From positions 22,523 through 86,522 of the forward strand of contig CALXKU010000010.1 of assembly GCA_944389025.1 (NCBI GenBank): 64,000 nt of DNA, given 5' to 3'. This document shows positions 16,792-23,861 of the stretch, in pieces. The translations under genes and the position numbers were made by a program. Numbering within the stretch: the stretch's first letter is position 1; each line of letters starts with the position of its first letter. Source of the stretch: an uncultured Spirochaetaceae bacterium. GTDB taxonomy: Bacteria > Spirochaetota > Spirochaetia > Sphaerochaetales > Sphaerochaetaceae. Under the pieces are notes generated by a model. The model was not told the DNA's origin. It saw only the letters and a program-made list of their open reading frames with translations, and ran no database searches.

Positions 16792-16820
16792 TTGAAAGCT
16801 CTTATGAGTGTGATTATCAT
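16792..16820 (+). promoter_or_regulatory. Dihydropyrimidinase promoter (leaderless type)
   Basis: TTGAAA (16792-16797), 17 bases, TATCAT (16815-16820), then six bases and ATG at 16827. Transcription is predicted to start at the ATG itself. Confidence 0.6.
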
Positions 16821-16826
16821 GAGAGC

Positions 16827-18194
16827 ATGGCTAAGATACTGATAAAAGACGGATTGCTTGTTGATACCGAGTGGCAGAGGCATCAGGACATACTCATTGA
16901 TGGATCTAAGATTGTGCGGATTGCTCCGCATATTGATGAGAGTGCGCTAGCAGAGGATGTTAACATTATAAGCGCGGATGGCTTATGCGTCCTTCCCGGA
17001 CTGATAGACGCACATACCCACTATCATCTTGTAAGCCGTGGGACTGTTACTGCCGACAGCTTCCCTGAGGGCTCCAGACTTGCCGCGTTCGGAGGTGTTA
17101 CGACCGTCATCGATTTTGCTGATGATAACAAGAAAAGCCTCCTCTCGAGCTTTGACTCACGACGTCGCGAGATGAGGACAATGGCAATCGATTATGCCTT
17201 GCATCAGGGGGTTTATGCCTACCGTGATGATATTAAGAAAGAACTGGAAGAGATAAAGGCCAAGGGAATAGGGACTATTAAGATTTTCACGACCTATAAG
17301 AACGTTGGCTATCTTGTTGAGAAGCGCGATGAGCTCAAGGAGATTTTCAAAGCATGCCGGGATCTCGGCATCATGGTCTCGATACACTGCGAGGATGACG
17401 GGATAATAACAGGTATTGAAGAAAACTGGAAAGGTACCTATCTTCCAAAGGACCATGCCACATTACGACCGGCAGAGGCGGAGGCCGAGGCGATAAGGTA
17501 TGTCGGATCAATAGCGAAGGAGCTTGGCATGCCGCTATACATAGTCCACCTCTCATCACGCCAAGGCCTTGAGGCCGTACGGGAGCTCAGGAGTAAGGGA
17601 GTTCACCTTACGGTTGAGACCACGCCGCATTACCTTTTCCTTGACAAGAGCAAGCTGGAAGGGGAGGATGGGGCGCTATACGTGATGACCCCTCCTCTAA
17701 GGACGATGGAGGATAACGAGGCACTTCAGAAAGCCCTTCTGGAGGGGGAGATTCAGGTTGTAGCGACCGATCACTGCGCATTTACGAGGGAGCAGAAACT
17801 CTCGAGCAAAGACTGCCGTACGATCTACCCTGGAATTCCCGGAACGGAGGAGATGCTGCCACTTCTTCACACCTTTGCGATAAGCAGTGGCCGTCTTTCC
17901 CTTTCCCAGATTGTGAATCTCATCTCAACGGGACCTGCGAAAGCCTTCGGACTCTATCCTGAGAAGGGTACTCTCTCAGAGGGAAGTGATGCCGATATAG
18001 TGCTCTTCAATCCGGATCTATCATGGACAATAAGCAGAGAGAGCATACATAGTGCTTCTGGCTACAGTGCATATGACGGGATGACGGTTACAGGAAAGGT
18101 CATGATGACCATACTCCGTGGCAGGATAATCATGGGTGATGGCATATATCTTGGACTTGACGGGGATGGTCAGTATCTGAAGGCGAAGAGATGA
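16827..18194 (+). CDS. Dihydropyrimidinase / hydantoinase-type amidohydrolase
   Basis: A 455-residue metal-dependent amidohydrolase. Seen: the HxH metal site in LIDAHTHYH, the carbamylated lysine segment GTIKIFTTYK, later metal histidines in SIHCEDDG and IVHLSSRQG, and the catalytic aspartate segment VVATDHCAF. The length and the GTEEMLPLLHTF region fit D-hydantoinase/dihydropyrimidinase rather than dihydroorotase, which is present separately at 62.2 kb. It would open dihydrouracil/dihydrothymine or hydantoin rings. It overlaps the HAD-cytidine deaminase gene by four bases (ATGA), implying a joint role in pyrimidine salvage or breakdown. No Shine-Dalgarno is evident; the promoter ends six bases before the ATG. 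Confidence 0.88.
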   Translation: MAKILIKDGLLVDTEWQRHQDILIDGSKIVRIAPHIDESALAEDVNIISADGLCVLPGLIDAHTHYHLVSRGTVTADSFPEGSRLAAFGGVTTVIDFADDNKKSLLSSFDSRRREMRTMAIDYALHQGVYAYRDDIKKELEEIKAKGIGTIKIFTTYKNVGYLVEKRDELKEIFKACRDLGIMVSIHCEDDGIITGIEENWKGTYLPKDHATLRPAEAEAEAIRYVGSIAKELGMPLYIVHLSSRQGLEAVRELRSKGVHLTVETTPHYLFLDKSKLEGEDGALYVMTPPLRTMEDNEALQKALLEGEIQVVATDHCAFTREQKLSSKDCRTIYPGIPGTEEMLPLLHTFAISSGRLSLSQIVNLISTGPAKAFGLYPEKGTLSEGSDADIVLFNPDLSWTISRESIHSASGYSAYDGMTVTGKVMMTILRGRIIMGDGIYLGLDGDGQYLKAKR

Positions 18195-19339
18195 TTAAAG
18201 CTGTGTTTTTTGATATGGATGGAGTCCTTGTGGACAGTGAGGAGCTATCCATAGAAATAGGGATAAGATACTTCAAAGAGAGGGGATACGATGCCAGAAG
18301 GGAGAATTTTCTCTCCCACCTTGGAACGGGTATGAGTGATTTCATACTTGGCACCGCATCTGAAATTAAAGCTGAGAATGTCTCTGTTGAGGATGCCGAC
18401 CGCTTCTACCGCTTTGTGTATTCAAAAGAGCTTGAGAGCCATCCTATTGCCATGAAAGGGGCTCGCGAAGTACTTGAGAACATGAGGGAAATGGGGCTTA
18501 AGATTGCGATTTGCTCATCAGCTCAGCGCTGGAAGGTTGAGGCAAACATCTCATCGTTAGGACTTTCTCCCTCCTTCTTCGATCTTGTTATAGCTGAGGA
18601 CATGATAAGACGCAATAAGAGCAATCCCGACATCTACCTTCTTGCTGCGGCGATGCTCGGTGTTGACATATCCGATGCTGTGGTGTTCGAGGACAGCCCC
18701 GGTGGCGTGCTTTCTGGGATTAATGCGGGGCTACGCACTGTTGCTCTCTGCACGACCATGGAAAGGGCTGAGGCGGAGAGCTCAGGGGCGACAAGGGTTA
18801 TTGAGAATATTGATGAGCTTTCCGGCATTAAAGATGTATTGGCTCTCGAGGATTATCTGTTCTCTCTCAGGAATAAGGATATCCTTTATGGAGCCTCTTA
18901 TGTGAAGGCGTCAGGGCAGAGTGTAAGAGCTGAAGATATCGCAAGATGCATCACTGCTGCGATGCGGGCCCGTGAAGGGGCCTATGCACCTTATTCGGGC
19001 TATAAGGTTGGAGCTGCCTTGATAAGCGCATCAAGCGGGAAAATCTACGTGGGAAGCAATATAGAGAACTCTTCCTATGGGGCAACCATATGTGCAGAGC
19101 GCAATGCCGTCACTACGGCACTTACTGCGGAGGGAGGGAAACTTGGCATTGACCTTCTTGTCGTTGCAAGCGATGACTATCCTCCAGCCCCTCCTTGTGC
19201 ACTATGCCTCCAGGTGATTGCAGAGTTCGCACGCAGAGATACTCCTGTCATACTTGTGGACACTCTGGGGCGCAGGGTGGAGTACCGCTTTGAGGAGCTT
19301 CTGCCCCATCCGTTCATCTTCCCATCGATGAGAAAATGA
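18191..19339 (+). CDS. Fusion of HAD-superfamily phosphatase and cytidine deaminase
   Basis: A 382-residue two-domain protein. Residues 1-220 are a beta-phosphoglucomutase-type HAD hydrolase (FFDMDGVLVDSEE, ICSSAQRWK, VVFEDSPGGV with the usual cap domain). Residues about 245-382 are a complete cytidine deaminase: APYSGYKVGAAL, the zinc/catalytic NIENSSYGATICAERN with Cys301 and Glu303, and PPCALC with Cys336 and Cys339. Both active sites look intact and the reading frame is continuous with a roughly 25-residue linker. The likely logic is dephosphorylation of a pyrimidine nucleotide followed by deamination of the nucleoside, but the HAD substrate is inferred. Translationally coupled to the dihydropyrimidinase gene. 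Confidence 0.88.
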   Translation: MIKAVFFDMDGVLVDSEELSIEIGIRYFKERGYDARRENFLSHLGTGMSDFILGTASEIKAENVSVEDADRFYRFVYSKELESHPIAMKGAREVLENMREMGLKIAICSSAQRWKVEANISSLGLSPSFFDLVIAEDMIRRNKSNPDIYLLAAAMLGVDISDAVVFEDSPGGVLSGINAGLRTVALCTTMERAEAESSGATRVIENIDELSGIKDVLALEDYLFSLRNKDILYGASYVKASGQSVRAEDIARCITAAMRAREGAYAPYSGYKVGAALISASSGKIYVGSNIENSSYGATICAERNAVTTALTAEGGKLGIDLLVVASDDYPPAPPCALCLQVIAEFARRDTPVILVDTLGRRVEYRFEELLPHPFIFPSMRK

Positions 19340-19394
19340 TAATCTCTCTTTAATCACTTGCAAAACTCATCCATTTTGCCCACTATGAGAAGGC

Positions 19395-20669
19395 ATGAAG
19401 AGAGTATTGTTATCCCTTTTTTCCATACTCATGCTTGCACTCACATCCTGCGTGAGTACTGATGTGTACCTATCTCCTCTTACGATGGATGATTCGCTTA
19501 GCGTGGAGGAGAAGTTTGAAGCGCTTGGAAAGGAGAGGATCCTTGTAGATGAGCCTGATGTTTTCTTCTCCGGTCAGCAGTGGCTTGATAAGCTGATGGA
19601 ACTTACAGAAGAGAGTGAGGATTACATTCTGATCTCTACGTTCCTCGGCTCATCCAGTGAGCTCTTGGAGCCTTTCTATGAACTCTTATGCCAGAAAGCT
19701 GAAAGTGGCGTTGATGTCTATTTGATAATGGATGGTTCATCCAGCTATGATATGACAGAGTCGAAGGAGTACCTTACCCCGTTATATTTCCTGAGAGACA
19801 GGGGAGTGCATCTTCTTGAGTATTCGCCCTATACGGTAACCCACTTGATTTCCCCCGCTACGCTGATGATAAGGGAGCACAGGAAACTCTTCATATTCGA
19901 TGGAAAATGCTGTGCTATCGGGGGGATGAACCTGAACTATATATCTCTGGGTGCTGGGGATATGGATCAGAGGGACAGCATGTATCTCTTCCGTTCTGGC
20001 AGTCTATGTTCTTCTTTCATAGATGAGTTCGTATCGATCTGGAACGGTGTTTCCGTGGAGAAGATAGATCGTGATGATTTCGTAACATCTGATGGCGGGG
20101 ATGAGGCAATGCTTCCCGCATATCTCTTCAATCAGGGGCCGGGCGGGGATGATTCGATGGCGGAACTCTATTCGGTTCTCATCAACAGTGCAAAGGAGGA
20201 GATTCTCTTCCTGCCGTATCTTCCGGCTCTCGATGAGAACATGATGGCATCCCTTGTGAGGGCTAAGGAGCGTGGTGTAAAGATAACGATGTTAATCCCC
20301 ATTGAGCTTTTCAGATACTCAGGGGAAGGAATAGCCTACATTCTTCCGGATATCGTTCCTCTCTGTCATGAGTTCTATCTCTGCTATATCGATAAGGGGG
20401 TAAAGCCTACGAACCTTCATGAGAAGCTCATGGTGGTTGATGGGCGGTATTCCGTAATCGGCTCCACCAATTTCAATTACCGCTCAATGGGACTTAGCAA
20501 TGAGATTGCGATGGTGATAGACAGCCCAGCTTTCGCCGCTATGGAGCGCTCTCATTTCTATGACAGGATTTCTGAGGGTTCCATCCTCGTTGATGAGAAG
20601 ATGGCTAAAGAGATGAAGGATGATATGGGCTCATTCTTCATTTATCTATTCATGTATTATGGAGGCTGA
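19395..20669 (+). CDS. Phospholipase D/cardiolipin synthase-like lipoprotein
   Basis: A 424-residue protein with a type II signal peptide: MKRV, hydrophobic core, lipobox LTSC with Cys near residue 19. Two HKD motifs are present, EHRKLFIFDG near residue 170 and HEKLMVVDG near residue 345 followed by GSTNFNYRSMG, as in PLD-family phosphatidyltransferases and cardiolipin synthases. Standard cardiolipin synthases have membrane helices; this one is instead lipid-anchored, so it probably acts on periplasmic-side or outer-membrane phospholipids. It is followed after one base by an exported protein gene whose ribosome-binding site lies inside its last codons. Confidence 0.88.
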   Translation: MKRVLLSLFSILMLALTSCVSTDVYLSPLTMDDSLSVEEKFEALGKERILVDEPDVFFSGQQWLDKLMELTEESEDYILISTFLGSSSELLEPFYELLCQKAESGVDVYLIMDGSSSYDMTESKEYLTPLYFLRDRGVHLLEYSPYTVTHLISPATLMIREHRKLFIFDGKCCAIGGMNLNYISLGAGDMDQRDSMYLFRSGSLCSSFIDEFVSIWNGVSVEKIDRDDFVTSDGGDEAMLPAYLFNQGPGGDDSMAELYSVLINSAKEEILFLPYLPALDENMMASLVRAKERGVKITMLIPIELFRYSGEGIAYILPDIVPLCHEFYLCYIDKGVKPTNLHEKLMVVDGRYSVIGSTNFNYRSMGLSNEIAMVIDSPAFAAMERSHFYDRISEGSILVDEKMAKEMKDDMGSFFIYLFMYYGG

Positions 20670-20670
20670 T

Positions 20671-21150
20671 GTGAAAAGGGTATTAATGTTTTTTTTACTG
20701 CTTCTCGCACTCTCACCCCTTTTTGCTTTCTCATTCTTCTATGGTGCAGGGGGCGAGGGTGAGCGTCTTGATGATGAAAATCACTATGCGGGGCTTAGCA
20801 TTGACATGGGCTTTTCATTCTTCAGCGAGCCGTACCTGATGCTTGACGCGGAGGTGGTCCTATCTCCTCTTTTCGAGTCTGTCTCTCTCAATCTCTCGAC
20901 AAGTCCTTTTGCCACTCCTGTACGTCTTGCTTTCCTTTTCCCGAACCCTGTCCTTTACTCTCCAAAACTCAGAATTGGCGCTCAGTATGTCTATCGTGAT
21001 GGCTGGTATTATAAGGCGGAACTTGCCCTTCTGAATTTCAGGGATACGTCGTTCGAATATGAATTTCTCACTCCCATACTTCTCATTGATGCACTTGATT
21101 ATTCTCTTGGATATGGTGTGAGGCTTGTTAAATTCACCTATTTCATCTGA
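20671..21150 (+). CDS. Small exported protein, possible beta-barrel
   Basis: A 159-residue protein starting at GTG 20671, five bases after GGAGG; in-frame upstream codons lie within the previous gene. Residues 1-21 are a signal peptide (KRVLMFFLLLLALSPLFAFS). The mature part alternates hydrophobic and polar residues with many aromatics (FFYGAGGEGE, GLSIDMGFSFF, RIGAQYVYRDGWYYKAEL), suggesting a small outer-membrane beta-barrel. The family is not recognised. Probably co-transcribed with the PLD-like lipoprotein and the next exported protein, hinting at an envelope role. Confidence 0.65.
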   Translation: MKRVLMFFLLLLALSPLFAFSFFYGAGGEGERLDDENHYAGLSIDMGFSFFSEPYLMLDAEVVLSPLFESVSLNLSTSPFATPVRLAFLFPNPVLYSPKLRIGAQYVYRDGWYYKAELALLNFRDTSFEYEFLTPILLIDALDYSLGYGVRLVKFTYFI

Positions 21151-21159
21151 GGAGGGCGT

Positions 21160-21711
21160 ATGAAAAAGATATTCTTGACATTGATTTTAGTTTCCATTTC
21201 CATTTTCACACTCCACTCTGGTGATCATCAGGACATAGCCTTCTCCTTCTCCCCATCCTCCACTTACGGTTACTACGGCCCGTTCGGTGTTGAGGACTCT
21301 CTACGCCTGGATCTTTCAATGAGCCTTGGCATATCTTCCCGTTTCGAGGCTGGATTGGGCATCATAACAGAGCTTACCCCTGATATCGTGGATGAGAATA
21401 CAATCTATTTCGAAGTGCTCTATTCCATCATCGGACCGCGAAGTACCGCAAGCAAGGTGGCGGGAACAGGAATAAACACGCTTATCGGCATAGGTGGTTT
21501 CTACAGCCATGTCTTCTCAAACGGGAGAAATGGTGCGGGAGCTTACATTACGCTGACTCCAATAACCCTTGGAAGCCCGATAAGCGGAAGAAGAGAGCGG
21601 GCTCTGAGAACCAACGTTGGCTATGATTTCATCAATAACAGGGTTGTTCTCTCTTTCTCGATTATCGGATTCGATTTCTATGTTCGTGGCACATACAGGG
21701 ATTACTACTGA
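21160..21711 (+). CDS. Small exported protein, possible beta-barrel
   Basis: A 183-residue protein with GAGGAGGG before the ATG and a signal peptide over residues 1-21 (KKIFLTLILVSISIFTLHSG). The mature sequence has amphipathic strands (LRLDLSMSLGISSRFEAGLGII, NTLIGIGGFYSHVF, GAGAYITLTPITLG) and ends in aromatic residues (GTYRDYY), compatible with an outer-membrane barrel. It follows the previous exported gene by nine bases and overlaps convergent rpiB by seven bases. Function unknown. Confidence 0.65.
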   Translation: MKKIFLTLILVSISIFTLHSGDHQDIAFSFSPSSTYGYYGPFGVEDSLRLDLSMSLGISSRFEAGLGIITELTPDIVDENTIYFEVLYSIIGPRSTASKVAGTGINTLIGIGGFYSHVFSNGRNGAGAYITLTPITLGSPISGRRERALRTNVGYDFINNRVVLSFSIIGFDFYVRGTYRDYY

Positions 21712-22148
21712 TTGCTCTCGAGTGCCATTATCTTGTTGACCCTTCTCTCATGCCGTCCTCCTTCGAACTTTGAGTCGAGGTAGGCATCGAGTATCTTGAG
21801 GGGATCTTCCTTGTATTCAACCCTTCCACCGAAAGCGAGCATGTTGGCATTGTTATGCTGCTTTGCCATCGCCGCGCAATACGAGTCCATGACGAGAGCG
21901 CATCTTATCCCCCTGATCTTGTTTGCGGCAATCGATATCCCGATGCCTGTGCCGCAGAGGACGATTGCGAAATCATATCCCCCTTTGAGGTATTCTTTTG
22001 CGCATTCGGCAGCCTTGTCGGGGTAGTCTACGCTTTCAGGTTTATCAACACCAAGATATTTTACAGATATGCCCCTCTCTTCGAGATGGGCTTTCATTCT
22101 CATTGCAAGTTCGACCGCTCCATGGTCATTTGCCATAACACATTTCAT
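21705..22148 (-). CDS. rpiB: Ribose 5-phosphate isomerase B
   Basis: A 147-residue RpiB/LacAB-type isomerase that interconverts ribose 5-phosphate and ribulose 5-phosphate. Seen: MANDHGAVELAM, SVDYPDKAAECAK, the phosphate/active-site CGTGIGISIAANK, and NANMLAFGGR. The length is standard. It is the only gene of its transcription unit here and supplies ribose 5-phosphate for PRPP and nucleotides. There is no Shine-Dalgarno; CATAAT lies eight bases before the ATG with a TTGCCT -35 box 17 bases further, so a leaderless mRNA is likely. Confidence 0.95.
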   Translation of the reverse strand: MKCVMANDHGAVELAMRMKAHLEERGISVKYLGVDKPESVDYPDKAAECAKEYLKGGYDFAIVLCGTGIGISIAANKIRGIRCALVMDSYCAAMAKQHNNANMLAFGGRVEYKEDPLKILDAYLDSKFEGGRHERRVNKIMALESNQ

Positions 22149-22156
22149 AGCTAAAG

Positions 22157-22185
22157 ATTATGAAGCAAAATTCAGCAGAAGGCAA
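22157..22185 (-). promoter_or_regulatory. rpiB promoter (leaderless type)
   Basis: Minus strand: TTGCCT (22180-22185), 17 bases, CATAAT (22157-22162), eight bases, ATG. Confidence 0.6.
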
Positions 22186-22197
22186 CGATTAGAACGG

Positions 22198-22226
22198 TTT
22201 ATATTTTCCTCTTTTTACGTTACCAT
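22198..22226 (+). promoter_or_regulatory. Pyrophosphatase promoter (leaderless type)
   Basis: TTTATA (22198-22203), 17 bases, TACCAT (22221-22226), six bases, ATG at 22233. Confidence 0.45.
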
Positions 22227-22232
22227 TGCCTT

Positions 22233-23861
22233 ATGGCGAAGATATATGTTTTAGGGCACAGGAATCCCGACATGGACTCCATATGTTCTGCTTGGGCGTA
22301 TGCCAGGCTTAAGAACATGATTGATAGCGAGAATGAATACGTTCCTGTAAGGCTTGGCAATGTCAATGATAATGTGAAATATCTTTTCTCCCGTGCAGGA
22401 GCTGAGATTCCCCAGCTTTTAAAGGATGTGAAGGCAAAGAGCCGGGACATAGTGAAAACTCCGACATTCACAGTGACGGGGGAGGATCCCGTATATGAGC
22501 TTATCAGTCTTCTGAACACATATCATCCTTCGGTTGTGCCTGTAATAGATGACGGCGAGTACAAGGCGCTTGTAAGCGTTGATGACATAAACAGGTTCTT
22601 TTTGATGGAGAATCATAAGGGTAGGCCGTTCTACACCATAAGCCAAAAAAACATACCGAGAATCATCGAAGGACATTTTCTCCGTCGCGGACCTGAGGAT
22701 ACGTTCGATGCCCAGATAGTCGTCGGGGCAATGGACTATGAGGTATTCTGCGACAGGGTCAGCTCATGCGAGAAACCACCTCTTCTGGTCGTTGGTAATC
22801 GCAAAAGGCATATCGCGTACGCCATAGAGCATAAGCTTGCTGGAATCATCCTGACAGGGATTACGGATATTGAGAGCGTTGAATGCGATTTCTCCAATTA
22901 CGAGGGCATGGTATACCTCTCTGAGGAGGATACGGCCGAGACACTGCGTCTGCTCCGTCTCTCAACACCTATAAACCAGGTGATAGCCGTCAAGGATGCT
23001 CCCAGGGTTGAGATGGACAGCCTTTATGATGAGGTCAAGGCGATTCTTACCGATGGCGAGAACAGGGGCGTGAGTGTCTTTGAAGATGGTAAGTGGAAAG
23101 GTTTCATCACAAGAAGGTGTTTCCTCAACAGGCCACGGGCAAAGATAATCATGATGGATCACAATGAGGCCGAACAGTCGGTAATCGGAATCGAGGAGGC
23201 TGATATCGTCGAGATCGTGGATCATCACCGTCTTGCAGCTCCTAAGATGAATAATCCGATCTTCATATGCTCTGAGCCGGTTGGTAGCACATGCACCATA
23301 GTTTATGAGCAGTATGTGAAATGGCAGGTTCCCCTTGATGCTCTCACAGCCACAATCCTCCTTGGTGGCCTTGTTGCCGACACTGTGATGTTAAAGAGCC
23401 CTACGACTACGGATTATGACAGGTTTGTCGCCCAGGAGCTTGGAAAGAGTGCGAAAATAGATGATTTCGATGAATTCTGTCACTCTCTCTTCTCATCTTC
23501 ATCATCCCTCAAGGACAAGGATCCGATGAGCCTCATTTCATCCGATTTCAAGAAATACCGTGAGCATGGCGTGCATTTCGGGATTGGCCAGGTAGAGGTT
23601 GGCAGCCTGGAGGAGATAAAGGAGCTCAAGGACACATATCTTGAGAAGCTCAGGGAGTTCCGCGACAGGGAGGCGCTATCAATAGCCATGCTTCTTGTGA
23701 CCGATGTCTTCAAGGAGGAATCAGTTCTTCTTACGACCAATTTCGATAAGGAGTACAAGATACCTTATGAGAAGATGGGAAAAGGGATGTACTATCTTCC
23801 GGGAGTGCTCTCAAGGAAGAAGCAGCTCCTGCCGGAGACTCTGAAGGTCCTTGAGGACTGA
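22233..23861 (+). CDS. Putative manganese-dependent inorganic pyrophosphatase with CBS/DRTGG insert
   Basis: A 542-residue family II (DHH) pyrophosphatase that hydrolyses PPi to phosphate. Metal-site motifs are GHRNPDMDSICSA at the N-terminus, MDHNEAEQS and VDHHRLAA near residues 310-335, followed by the DHHA2 domain (GSTCTIVYEQYV, LLGGLVADTVMLKSPT). Between residues about 75 and 290 are inserted regulatory domains: a CBS pair (YHPSVVPVIDDGEY...LVSVDDI and VFEDGKWKGFITRR) flanking a DRTGG-like domain. CBS-bearing family II enzymes are regulated by adenine nucleotides. The ATG has no purine-rich site upstream. Its stop abuts convergent rel in the palindrome TGATCA. Confidence 0.9.
   Translation: MAKIYVLGHRNPDMDSICSAWAYARLKNMIDSENEYVPVRLGNVNDNVKYLFSRAGAEIPQLLKDVKAKSRDIVKTPTFTVTGEDPVYELISLLNTYHPSVVPVIDDGEYKALVSVDDINRFFLMENHKGRPFYTISQKNIPRIIEGHFLRRGPEDTFDAQIVVGAMDYEVFCDRVSSCEKPPLLVVGNRKRHIAYAIEHKLAGIILTGITDIESVECDFSNYEGMVYLSEEDTAETLRLLRLSTPINQVIAVKDAPRVEMDSLYDEVKAILTDGENRGVSVFEDGKWKGFITRRCFLNRPRAKIIMMDHNEAEQSVIGIEEADIVEIVDHHRLAAPKMNNPIFICSEPVGSTCTIVYEQYVKWQVPLDALTATILLGGLVADTVMLKSPTTTDYDRFVAQELGKSAKIDDFDEFCHSLFSSSSSLKDKDPMSLISSDFKKYREHGVHFGIGQVEVGSLEEIKELKDTYLEKLREFRDREALSIAMLLVTDVFKEESVLLTTNFDKEYKIPYEKMGKGMYYLPGVLSRKKQLLPETLKVLED

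Noticed and set aside
18830..18960. Possibility that the HAD-cytidine deaminase fusion is a sequencing or frameshift artefact
   Set aside because: There is no stop or alternative ribosome-binding site in the linker, the frame is continuous, and both domains are complete.
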